Shown piece by piece: positions 26,195 through 34,846 of a stretch of 36,086 bases of DNA (position 1 is its first letter; each line of letters starts with the position of its first letter). The translations under genes were made by a program, and so were the position numbers. The stretch covers positions 1-36,086 of the forward strand of contig JAAYCQ010000062.1 in NCBI GenBank assembly GCA_012729715.1. Direction: 5' to 3'. This stretch comes from Syntrophomonadaceae bacterium. GTDB taxonomy: Bacteria > Bacillota > Syntrophomonadia > Syntrophomonadales > Syntrophomonadaceae. Below the pieces are notes generated by a model. That model did no database searches. It was not told where the DNA came from and saw nothing but the letters and a program-made list of their open reading frames with translations.

Positions 26195-26213
26195 CTCAGG
26201 CCACTGGCCTGAG
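26195..26213. promoter_or_regulatory. 19-bp perfect palindrome in the presumed 5' UTR
   Basis: CTCAGGCCACTGGCCTGAG: 9-bp arms around one central base. Confidence 0.5.
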
Positions 26214-26275
26214 TATATTTGTATATAGACACAGAGCCGGGCTGCGATCATAAGGTTACTACTGGGAGGTAAGTA

Positions 26276-28171
26276 ATGGGAAGAATTAAAATCACCGACA
26301 CCAGTTTAAGGGATGGGCACCAGAGCCTGTGGGCTACCAGGATGACTACTGAAGATATGCTACCCGTACTGTATAACATGGATAATGCAGGATACTACTC
26401 GCTGGAGGTATGGGGTGGCGCTACTTTTGATGTCTGTATCCGCTATCTAAACGAAGATCCCTGGGAAAGGCTTAGAACTATCCGCCAGGAAATTAAGAAC
26501 ACTAAACTACAAATGCTCTTACGGGGACAATCACTGGTGGGATATAATCATTATCCCGATGATGTAGTAGAAAAATTTGTGGAGAAAGCAGCAGAAAACG
26601 GCATAGATATCTTCCGGGCCTTTGATGCCCTGAATGATATTCGTAACCTGGAAACCTGTATGAAGGCTATTAAAGAGACCGGTAAACATGCCCAACCCTG
26701 TGTGGTCTATACTATTAGCCCGGTTCATTCGGTACAACATTTTGTGGATACCGCCCTGCGGCTAAGAGATATGGGGGCAGATTCCATTTGTATCAAAGAC
26801 ATGGCGGGATTGCTGTCACCTTATGCTTCCTATGAACTGGTGCAGGCCCTAAAGGCCAATCTGGATGTACCCATTCAGTTGCATACCCACTATATAGGGG
26901 GATTAGCTATTGCTACTCTGATTAAGGCCATAGAAGCGGGAGTAGATATTATTGATACCGCCAGCGTACCGATGGCTTTTGGTTCTTCCCAGCCGCCGGT
27001 AGAAACCATTGTTCGTGCCCTGCAGGGTACGGAATGGGATACGGGTATGGAACTGCATAAGCTCTTTGAAATTGCCAATCACTTTGAACAGTTGCGTAAA
27101 CATAAGGGCTTTGAACGTGGGGTTACCCGGATTTCCGACATGAAGGTATTTGAACACCAGGTACCAGGTGGAATGATTTCTAATTTTCATGCCCAGTTGG
27201 AACAGCAGAAGGCTTCCCATCGTATTGATGAAGTTCTGGAGGAGATACCCCGGGTAAGGCAAGATATGGGATATCCACCGTTGGTTACTCCTACCAGTCA
27301 GATTATAGGGATTCAAGCGGTATTAAATGTTTTAATGGGAGAAAGATATAAACTGTGTCCGGGAGAGGTTAAAGATTATGTACGCGGTTACTATGGTAAA
27401 CCACCGGTACCTATTAAAGAAGAGATAAGTAAAAAAATCATAGGGGATGAGCAGATAATCCAGGTTAGACCGGCTGATTTAATTGAACCCGGATTGGAAA
27501 GGGCCCGTCAGGAGGTAGCTCATTGGAGTGACAAAGATGAAGATATTTTAACCTATGCCCTCTTCCCCCAGGTAGCAACCAAGTTTTTTGAGTACCGAGA
27601 AGGGAGAATGCTTGAAGATACTCCCCAGATTTCACCCCGTGATGAACTGGGAGAGGAACTGCAGGATGGACAGCAGCCGGTGGTTAAGATGCCATCAGCT
27701 CGGGTAATTGAGATGCAAAGCAGGGGAGACAGTGAAATGAATATCGATGAAATAAGAGAATTGATTTTAATGTTGGATCAAACCAGCGTTGCCGAACTGG
27801 AACTACAAAGAGATGATTGTAAACTGAGTCTGCGTAAAACGGTATCTGCCGGGCAGAATAAAATAGAAACCAGCAGCAGTTCAGGTAATCCGGTTTCTGC
27901 AGAAGAGAATATACCGGTTGCCAGCCAAAATATTACTGAAGTAGTATCTCCCATGGTAGGTACTTTTTATGCGGCTCCGGCCCCCGATGCTCCTGCTTTT
28001 GTCAAACTGGGAGACCGAGTGGCACAGGGACAGACGCTTTGTATTCTGGAAGCTATGAAGCTGATGAACGAAATCAAGTCTGAAGTTTCTGGAACCATAG
28101 TTGATATCCTGGTGGGGAATGCAGAAGCGGTTGAATACGGCCAGGCATTATTCCTGATAGAAAAAGACTAG
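26276..28171 (+). CDS. Pyruvate carboxylase subunit B / oxaloacetate decarboxylase alpha-type carboxyltransferase fused to an AccB-like biotin carrier
   Basis: ITDTSLRDGHQSLWATRMTTEDMLPVL; C-terminal MNIDEIRELILMLDQTSVAELELQRDDCKLSLRK and ILEAMKLMNEIKSEVSGTI biotinylation motif. Confidence 0.93.
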   Translation: MGRIKITDTSLRDGHQSLWATRMTTEDMLPVLYNMDNAGYYSLEVWGGATFDVCIRYLNEDPWERLRTIRQEIKNTKLQMLLRGQSLVGYNHYPDDVVEKFVEKAAENGIDIFRAFDALNDIRNLETCMKAIKETGKHAQPCVVYTISPVHSVQHFVDTALRLRDMGADSICIKDMAGLLSPYASYELVQALKANLDVPIQLHTHYIGGLAIATLIKAIEAGVDIIDTASVPMAFGSSQPPVETIVRALQGTEWDTGMELHKLFEIANHFEQLRKHKGFERGVTRISDMKVFEHQVPGGMISNFHAQLEQQKASHRIDEVLEEIPRVRQDMGYPPLVTPTSQIIGIQAVLNVLMGERYKLCPGEVKDYVRGYYGKPPVPIKEEISKKIIGDEQIIQVRPADLIEPGLERARQEVAHWSDKDEDILTYALFPQVATKFFEYREGRMLEDTPQISPRDELGEELQDGQQPVVKMPSARVIEMQSRGDSEMNIDEIRELILMLDQTSVAELELQRDDCKLSLRKTVSAGQNKIETSSSSGNPVSAEENIPVASQNITEVVSPMVGTFYAAPAPDAPAFVKLGDRVAQGQTLCILEAMKLMNEIKSEVSGTIVDILVGNAEAVEYGQALFLIEKD

Positions 28172-28181
28172 GGGTGGTAAT

Positions 28182-29525
28182 TTGTTTTCCAGGGTACTAA
28201 TAGCTAATCGTGGTGAAATAGCTCTTCGGGTTATAAGGGCTTGCCGGGAACTGGGTATAAAAACGGTAGCAGTCTACTCAACCGCTGATAGTAACAGCCT
28301 GCATGTGCTGGCGGCAGATGAAAAGGTATGTATAGGTGGGCCACCTGCTCGGGAAAGTTATTTGAACATAGCTAATATAATAGCGGCAGCGCAGAATAAA
28401 GGGGTGGATGCTATTCACCCCGGTTATGGTTTTATGGCTGAAAATGCGTATTTTGCCGAGCTTTGTGAAACCCATGGGATTAAGTTCATCGGCCCCCAAC
28501 CTCAGGTTATCAAATTGATGGGAGACAAGGTTAAAGCCCGGGAAGTAGTTAGTAAAGCAGGAGTTCCCCTGGTACCAGGCAGTAATGGAGCTGTAAATAG
28601 CTACGAAGAAGCAGCGGCGGTAGCAGGGGAGATAGGATATCCGGTAATGATCAAGGCTTCTGCTGGAGGCGGGGGCAAGGGAATGCGCCTGGCCCAGGGC
28701 GAAGCTTCTTTGAAGGAATCTTTGGAAATGGCTCAGATGGAAGCAGGTGCTGCTTTTGATAATAGTGAGGTATATATTGAAAAATACATTGAAGAACCCC
28801 GGCACATAGAGTTTCAGATATTAGGTGATGAACAGGGCAACATTATTCATCTGGGAGAGAGGGACTGTTCTTTGCAGAGGCGCAACCAGAAACTGCTGGA
28901 AGAGGCCCCTTCAACCTTTCTGGATGATGAACTGCGCGAGCGTATGGGTACGGTAGCAGTTAATGCCGCTCGGGCAGCCGGGTATTTTAGTGCCGGTACG
29001 GTAGAGTTTTTGGTAGACAAAAACCGTAATTTCTACTTTATTGAGATGAATACCCGTATACAGGTTGAGCATCCAGTAACCGAGATGGTAACCGGGGTAG
29101 ATATAGTAAAAGAACAGATAAGGATTGCTGCCGGCATGCCCCTGCGCTATACCCAGGAGGATATTAAAATAAACGGCTGCGCCATGGAATGCCGAATTAA
29201 TGCTGAAGATGCTGAAAATGATTTTCGCCCTTCACCAGGTACCGTAGGTCAGTATCTGATTCCCGGCGGTCCTGGGGTCAGGGTGGATTCCTGTGTATAT
29301 TCCAATTACACCATACCCCCTTATTATGATTCCATGGTAGCCAAGCTCATAGTCTGGGCTCCGGATCGACAGGAAGTTATCGGCAGAATGAGAAGGGCTC
29401 TTAAGGAGTTTAAGATTGAAAATATTGCTACTACTATACCATTTCACCTCAAAGTCCTGGACAATGCGTTTTTCCAGCGGGGAGAGGTATACACCAACTT
29501 TATCCAGAGAAGAATGAGTATATAA
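28182..29525 (+). CDS. accC: Biotin carboxylase
   Basis: MFSRVLIANRGEIALRVIRACRELGIKTVAVYSTAD; KASAGGGGKGMR; EMNTRIQVEHPVTEMVTG. Confidence 0.97.
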   Translation: MFSRVLIANRGEIALRVIRACRELGIKTVAVYSTADSNSLHVLAADEKVCIGGPPARESYLNIANIIAAAQNKGVDAIHPGYGFMAENAYFAELCETHGIKFIGPQPQVIKLMGDKVKAREVVSKAGVPLVPGSNGAVNSYEEAAAVAGEIGYPVMIKASAGGGGKGMRLAQGEASLKESLEMAQMEAGAAFDNSEVYIEKYIEEPRHIEFQILGDEQGNIIHLGERDCSLQRRNQKLLEEAPSTFLDDELRERMGTVAVNAARAAGYFSAGTVEFLVDKNRNFYFIEMNTRIQVEHPVTEMVTGVDIVKEQIRIAAGMPLRYTQEDIKINGCAMECRINAEDAENDFRPSPGTVGQYLIPGGPGVRVDSCVYSNYTIPPYYDSMVAKLIVWAPDRQEVIGRMRRALKEFKIENIATTIPFHLKVLDNAFFQRGEVYTNFIQRRMSI

Positions 29526-29621
29526 TCATGCTTGGTTTCCAGAATAAGTTAATGTGTTATTTGCTAAATCGTTTTTGCATGCTAAAATATCAAGTATATA
29601 ATAATATGGAGGTGGATAAGT

Positions 29622-30029
29622 ATGGATAGTACTAAACCAGAAATCAACAACGAGTTCGGAGCAATAAGAATTGCTGACGAAGTAGTAGCTACAGTTGCCG
29701 GTCTGGCTGCTGCTGAGGTTGAAGGTGTTGCTTCCATGAGTGGTGGGTGGAGTACCGACCTGGTAGAAAAACTGGGCAGAAAAAGTTACGGCAAAGGGAT
29801 TAAGGTTGAGGTAATAGATGAACAGACTAAAATTGATATATTTATAGTAGTGGAATTTGGCTTTCAAATTCCTGACGTAGCTGAAAATGTTCAAAAAGAG
29901 GTCAAAATGGCAGTTGAAACCATGACCGGTCTGTCTGTTACCGCGGTTAATGTGCATATTGTGGGTGTATCGATGAAGAAATTAGCCGGAAACAATGAAG
30001 AAGTCGGTGATGACCTGATTATAGAATAA
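29622..30029 (+). CDS. Asp23/Gls24-family protein
   Basis: IRIADEVVATVAGLAAAEVEGVASMSGG...VAENVQKEVKMAVETMTGLSVTAVNVHIVGV. Confidence 0.93.
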   Translation: MDSTKPEINNEFGAIRIADEVVATVAGLAAAEVEGVASMSGGWSTDLVEKLGRKSYGKGIKVEVIDEQTKIDIFIVVEFGFQIPDVAENVQKEVKMAVETMTGLSVTAVNVHIVGVSMKKLAGNNEEVGDDLIIE

Positions 30030-30051
30030 TGCTGCTATTATTGATATGGAC

Positions 30052-30075
30052 AACCCCCTGCTTTTCCAGGGGGTT
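30052..30075. other. Stable intergenic hairpin without a clear T-run
   Basis: AACCCCCTG-CTTTTC-CAGGGGGTT, 9-bp perfect stem between asp23 and amaP. Confidence 0.6.
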
Positions 30076-30108
30076 ATCTGTATTATAACCAGTGAAAGAG
30101 GTGGAGTT

Positions 30109-30648
30109 ATGAATAGCATTTGGCGCTTACTCCTGTTTGTATATAACCTGTTGCTGATTATCTTGTCCGGTATGCTTATAGCCGCGGCGGTAGGCCGACC
30201 TGAACCCCTGCACTACATAGAAATGGCCCTGTCTACTACCGAAAATCGAATAATTACGGGAATAGTAGGTGTTATATTGCTTACCCTGGGTGTTTATGTT
30301 TTTATATCCACCATCAAACTACAACCTCGGGTTAAGTCGGTAGAGGTTGACCGCAGCCTGGCCGGGGAAGTATCCATTACTATTCCTGCCATCAAGTTAA
30401 TCATAATGAAAGCGGTAAAAAAGGTAGAAGGGATTAAAGAAATTAAACCAGTAGTAAATAGCGGCCGGGATGGGCTGGAGGTTTATCTGCATATGATGAT
30501 AAACCCGGATGTAAGTATTCCCGAACTCAGCAAAAATGTTCAGGATGCGGTAAGAAAGTATCTGGAGGATATAGGAGGCCTGAAGGTTGCTGAGGTTAAG
30601 GTTCTGGTTGATGACTTGGGCCCGAGCTTTAAGAGTAGCACCAGTTAA
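30109..30648 (+). CDS. amaP: AmaP-like alkaline shock response membrane anchor protein
   Basis: Two TM segments then an Asp23-like domain; start corrected from the listed 30046 to the ATG after GGTGGAG. Confidence 0.85.
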   Translation: MNSIWRLLLFVYNLLLIILSGMLIAAAVGRPEPLHYIEMALSTTENRIITGIVGVILLTLGVYVFISTIKLQPRVKSVEVDRSLAGEVSITIPAIKLIIMKAVKKVEGIKEIKPVVNSGRDGLEVYLHMMINPDVSIPELSKNVQDAVRKYLEDIGGLKVAEVKVLVDDLGPSFKSSTS

Positions 30649-30662
30649 AGGGGGCATTACTT

Positions 30663-30884
30663 ATGTGGGAAAATCTTTTTCGAATCATATTTGAACAGCA
30701 TAGAGGTAAAGCTATAGGCATAGTGCTGGGATTGCTGGCCAGTATCCTGTTTATAAGTTATGGGTTCTGGCGCACTATTTTTATTATCGTCTGTATTGCC
30801 CTGGGATTTTTTATTGGTAAGGAAATAGATGAAAATAAGAACTTTGACCAATGGTTAAAACAAATATTTAAAGATAAACACTAA
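30663..30884 (+). CDS. DUF2273-like small membrane protein
   Basis: HRGKAIGIVLGLLASILFISYGFWRTIFIIVCIALGFFIGKEIDEN; sits after amaP. Confidence 0.85.
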   Translation: MWENLFRIIFEQHRGKAIGIVLGLLASILFISYGFWRTIFIIVCIALGFFIGKEIDENKNFDQWLKQIFKDKH

Positions 30885-30895
30885 TACCAAAATAA

Positions 30896-31035
30896 AGTGC
30901 CAGTAAAAATGGATAGGGGTATTGACTAAAATAAAGGTAACTCAAAGTATGGGGTTAATTAAAAATTAATAATTTTGAATTATGAATTATTGTTGAAATG
31001 CGTACGCATTTCTCTTTATTATACTTAACGTAACT
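30896..31035 (+). repeat. Dispersed hairpin-ended intergenic repeat, copy 3
   Basis: GCCAGTAAAAATGG...GGTAACTCAAAGTATGGGGTTAATTAA...GAAATGCGTACGCATTTCTCTTTATTATACTTAAC (hairpin 30995-31012). Confidence 0.75.
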
Positions 31036-31108
31036 CCAGTTGTTATTTTCATTAGTGGCTTTGTATGCCCTTGCAAAAAGGGTGATTAATTAAGGAAGGA
31101 GAGCAGGT

Positions 31109-31510
31109 TTGAGCAGGAGAAAGGCACGGGAATTTGCTTTTAAGGTTTTGTTTCAAGTTGATCAAGTTAATGCCGACCCCCGCCACGCATTCCGGTACCT
31201 GCTACAAGAGAATACCCTGGCGGAAAAGGACCAGAGTTTTTCCTGGGAGTTAATTGCCGGCAGCTTGGACCACCTGGAACAGATTGATAAGGAAATCGGT
31301 ACTTATGCCAGGGACTGGTCTATAAATCGTATGTCGGCTGTAGATCGTAATATTATACGGGTGGCCGGGTATGAGATTATGTTTTACGAGCATTCGCAAC
31401 CGGTAGTGGCTATAGATGAAGCCCTGGAAATAGCCAAAAAATATGGAGATGATAATTCCGTTAGTTTTATAAATGCAATATTGGATAAAATGCTGGGAGA
31501 ATCAAAATGA
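31109..31510 (+). CDS. nusB: Transcription antitermination factor NusB (TTG start)
   Basis: SRRKAREFAFKVLFQVDQVN...AVDRNIIRVAGYEIMF...VAIDEALEIAKKYGDDNSVSFINAILDKM. Confidence 0.95.
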   Translation: MSRRKAREFAFKVLFQVDQVNADPRHAFRYLLQENTLAEKDQSFSWELIAGSLDHLEQIDKEIGTYARDWSINRMSAVDRNIIRVAGYEIMFYEHSQPVVAIDEALEIAKKYGDDNSVSFINAILDKMLGESK

Positions 31511-32478
31511 AACTCTATTTGGGTATAGATACCAGCGCCTATACCACATCGCTGGCGGTTGTTGATGGTGATTACAACATTATATGTGACCATCGCAGAG
31601 TACTGGAGGTTAAACAGGGAGAAAAAGGATTGCAGCAATCGGAAGCCCTTTTTCAACACCTGAAGAACCTTCCTTTTTTATTTGTGCAGTTGCCGGCGGG
31701 GGTGACCGAACAGGTAGCAGCAATGGCCGTAAGCGCATTTCCTCGCAATGTGGAGGGAAGTTATATGCCGGTATTTACGGCCGGTCTGTCGCAGGCTCAA
31801 GCCCTTAGCTCCTATACCGGTACCCCGCTGTTTTTACTCAGTCACCAGGAAGGACATATTATGGCCGGAATAAAAGGTAATGAAGAATTAATGGCGAAAA
31901 ATGAATTTATAGCCTGTCATTTTTCCGGGGGAACCTCAGAGATATTACTGGTACGCCGGGGGCAAAAAGGGGTTTTTGATATAGAAATTACTATGACCGG
32001 TTCTGACCTTCATGCCGGTCAACTGGTAGACCGGGTAGGGGTGGCGATGGGACTGCCCTTTCCGGCGGGTAAACACATGGAAGAGCTTGCCCTTAAGCTA
32101 AACCAGGATAAACATCCGGCTATACCATCAGCAGTTAAGGAAAACTCCTTCTCCTTTTCCGGGCCGGAAACTTGCGCCCTGAAGTTATTGCAAGAGGGAG
32201 AGCCGGCTGGTGCCGTAGCCAGCAGTGTTTTCCGGGTGATAGCCAATACCCTGGAAAAGTGCCTGCTTAAAGCAGCTGAAAAGAGCGGCTTAAGGGAGGT
32301 ATTGTTGGTAGGAGGGGTTATGGCCAACACCCTTATACGGCAGCGCCTGTTGGACAGGCTGGAGCACCCGTCTGTAGGGTTAAAGCTCTATTTTGCTGAG
32401 CCCCATTTAAGTACTGATAACGCCGTAGGTATAGCCATGCTGGCTGCCTACCTGGATGCAAGTGGGGGCGGTTCTTAA
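31507..32478 (+). CDS. TsaD/Kae1-like paralog
   Basis: MKLYLGIDTSAYTTSLAVVDGD; LLSHQEGHIMAGI (HxxxH retained); FSGGTSEILLV; VGGVMANTLIR; STDNAVGIAMLA. Confidence 0.82.
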   Translation: MKLYLGIDTSAYTTSLAVVDGDYNIICDHRRVLEVKQGEKGLQQSEALFQHLKNLPFLFVQLPAGVTEQVAAMAVSAFPRNVEGSYMPVFTAGLSQAQALSSYTGTPLFLLSHQEGHIMAGIKGNEELMAKNEFIACHFSGGTSEILLVRRGQKGVFDIEITMTGSDLHAGQLVDRVGVAMGLPFPAGKHMEELALKLNQDKHPAIPSAVKENSFSFSGPETCALKLLQEGEPAGAVASSVFRVIANTLEKCLLKAAEKSGLREVLLVGGVMANTLIRQRLLDRLEHPSVGLKLYFAEPHLSTDNAVGIAMLAAYLDASGGGS

Positions 32479-32500
32479 TTAATTTTTTGGGGTATGAGAT

Positions 32501-32548
32501 AGGTGACAGAGGATACCCTAAAGGGCACACGTGGTTCCTTTGTTACCT
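32501..32548. repeat. Imperfect inverted repeat upstream of folD
   Basis: AGGTGACAGAGGATACC ... GGTTCCTTTGTTACCT. Confidence 0.6.
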
Positions 32549-32573
32549 CCAAAATTAAATAGAGGTGTGAGAG

Positions 32574-33404
32574 ATGGAAATTATTAGTGGGACAAAGATT
32601 GCTGCAGAGATTCGGGAGAGTTTGCGGGAGGCCAATGAAAAAGAGGATATTAAGCCGGTATTGGCTGTAATCGTGGTAGGAGATAATCAGGAAAACCTGG
32701 TTTATGTGGGATTAAAGGAAAAGGCGGTTGCCTCTGTAGGGGGGGAGACTCGCCTGATAGTAATGCCGGGAAACAGCAGCAAACAAAGTTTGATAAATAC
32801 TATTAATGAGCTTAACCAGAATGATAATATAGATGGCATTTTACTACAGTTGCCCATGCCTGACCATTTAGAGGAAGATAAAGAAGAAATCTTGTCAGTT
32901 ATCCAGTTGGAGAAAGACGTAGACGGCTTTACCCCAACTAACCGCGGTTTGCTGGCCGGTGAGGGAGCCTGGTTTGTCAGTTGTGCAGCTTTAGCCTGCC
33001 TGGAGGTAATAGATAGGGTTTATCCCCGATTGCAGGGAAAAAGAGTAGTACTGGCAGGGGATTCATTCGATGTTATAGTACCCTTAGCCACTATTTTGCT
33101 CAGACGGGGTTATCCGGTTAGCATTTACCCTCAATACCAGGAAGGCCTTGTTAACCTTGCCGATATACTGGTGGTTGAAAAAGGCGGCCCGGAGATTATT
33201 AAAGGTGCAGATATAAATGGAAGTCCGCTCATTATTGATGCCGGCTTTTATTGGGAAGCAGGTCATAGCTGTGGAAACGTGCAGCGTGATTCGGTAGAAT
33301 CCAACGAGGGATACCTGTTGCCGGTTCCGGGGGGATTGGGACCGATACTGATTGCCAAACTATGTGAAAATTTGTCCCGGGCGGGACGCCAAAATCGGGG
33401 ATAA
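32574..33404 (+). CDS. folD: FolD-like methylene-THF dehydrogenase/cyclohydrolase, divergent
   Basis: YVGLKEKA, GILLQLPMP, KDVDGFTPTNRGLL, LLPVPGGLGPILIAKL. Confidence 0.8.
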   Translation: MEIISGTKIAAEIRESLREANEKEDIKPVLAVIVVGDNQENLVYVGLKEKAVASVGGETRLIVMPGNSSKQSLINTINELNQNDNIDGILLQLPMPDHLEEDKEEILSVIQLEKDVDGFTPTNRGLLAGEGAWFVSCAALACLEVIDRVYPRLQGKRVVLAGDSFDVIVPLATILLRRGYPVSIYPQYQEGLVNLADILVVEKGGPEIIKGADINGSPLIIDAGFYWEAGHSCGNVQRDSVESNEGYLLPVPGGLGPILIAKLCENLSRAGRQNRG

Positions 33405-33405
33405 T

Positions 33406-34623
33406 ATGAACGAATATTTGAGTGTTAGCCAATTGAATAATTATATAAACCGGTTGTTAATCGGTGATAGCATACTGCAGGATTTTTGGCTGAAAGGGGA
33501 AATTTCAGGTTTCAGGTTATACCAGCAGTCAGGTCATGCCTATTTTACCTTGAAAGATGAAGAAGCGGCGGTAAGCTGTGTTATGTTTAAGAGCAGAGTC
33601 CGCCACCTGAAGTTTAAACCCGAAGATGGCATGGAAGTTTTAATCCGGGGATCGATTGCTGTTTATGCCCGCCAGGGGAAATACCAGATTTATGCTGAAG
33701 AAATGCAGCCATACGGAATTGGAGAGCTATTTTTATATCTGGAACAACTTAAAAACAGGTTAAAAGCCGAAGGCTATTTTGACCCGGATAAAAAGAAGCC
33801 CATTCCTGCTCTGGTTAACCGGGTGGGGGTGGTTACCTCCCAGGATGGTGCTGCTTTTCAAGATATATTAAGGGTTTTAAGACAGAGGCATCCGGGAGTA
33901 GAGATTATACTGGTGCACAGCTCAGTACAGGGGGTAGATGCTCCTTTGGAACTGGCTGCTGGAATAAAGATTTTAAATGATTATTCTACTGCGGATGTTA
34001 TAATTGTAGGCCGTGGAGGCGGTTCGTTTGAAGATTTGATGGCGTTTAACAGCGAAGAAGTGGTGAAAGCTATTTATGAATCAAAGCTGCCGGTTATTTC
34101 GGCAGTAGGACATGAAGTTGATTACAGCCTGGCTGATTTGGCGGCTGACCTGAGGGCTGCAACTCCCACCCAGGCAGCTCAGTTGGCAGTACCGGATATG
34201 CTGCAGTTGCAGGCGGGCATTGATGACTATCAACAAAGACTTTTACGGGCAACTGGCAACAGGATAAACCAATGCAGTGAGACTCTGGATCGGCTAATGA
34301 TGCACCGGGTATGGCGGGAACCGGAAATAGTATTGGGCAAAAGCGAGGAAAAATTGGCTGCCTTACAAAAGGAACTGTTGGATGTCGTTATTGAGAATTG
34401 GAAGGTAAAAGAACGTGAATTTTCGGTAAGTGTTATTGCTCTGGATAAACTTAGTCCTTTGAAGGTATTAAGCCGGGGTTATGCGGTTGTTCGCCAGGGA
34501 GATAAAATCGTTCAGCTGGTGGAAGAGGTTACACCAGGCAGCCGATTGCAAATTGATTTGTCCGATGGGATAGTCGATGCTACGGTAACGAACAGGGAGA
34601 GGGTGGAACGATGGAAGAGATGA
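33406..34623 (+). CDS. xseA: Exodeoxyribonuclease VII large subunit
   Basis: [55 protein letters not shown]; start corrected from the listed 33352. Confidence 0.96.
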   Translation: MNEYLSVSQLNNYINRLLIGDSILQDFWLKGEISGFRLYQQSGHAYFTLKDEEAAVSCVMFKSRVRHLKFKPEDGMEVLIRGSIAVYARQGKYQIYAEEMQPYGIGELFLYLEQLKNRLKAEGYFDPDKKKPIPALVNRVGVVTSQDGAAFQDILRVLRQRHPGVEIILVHSSVQGVDAPLELAAGIKILNDYSTADVIIVGRGGGSFEDLMAFNSEEVVKAIYESKLPVISAVGHEVDYSLADLAADLRAATPTQAAQLAVPDMLQLQAGIDDYQQRLLRATGNRINQCSETLDRLMMHRVWREPEIVLGKSEEKLAALQKELLDVVIENWKVKEREFSVSVIALDKLSPLKVLSRGYAVVRQGDKIVQLVEEVTPGSRLQIDLSDGIVDATVTNRERVERWKR

Positions 34624-34826
34624 AGTTTGAAGATGCCCTGAAAATGCTGGAGGATATTGTGGAGAAACTGGAGTCAGGCAGCCTGGAACTGGAACAATCT
34701 ATCCAGTTATTTGAACAGGGAGTCAAGCTGTCACTATATTGCCAGCAGCAGTTAAAACAGGCAGAAGGAAGGGTACAACGCCTGGTTAAAAATCTGAATG
34801 GCGAATTCAAACTGCTCGATTTGTAG
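34611..34826 (+). CDS. xseB: Exodeoxyribonuclease VII small subunit
   Basis: [37 protein letters not shown]; overlaps the xseA end. Confidence 0.96.
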   Translation: MEEMKFEDALKMLEDIVEKLESGSLELEQSIQLFEQGVKLSLYCQQQLKQAEGRVQRLVKNLNGEFKLLDL

Positions 34827-34846
34827 TAAAGAAAAAGGAGAGCTAT

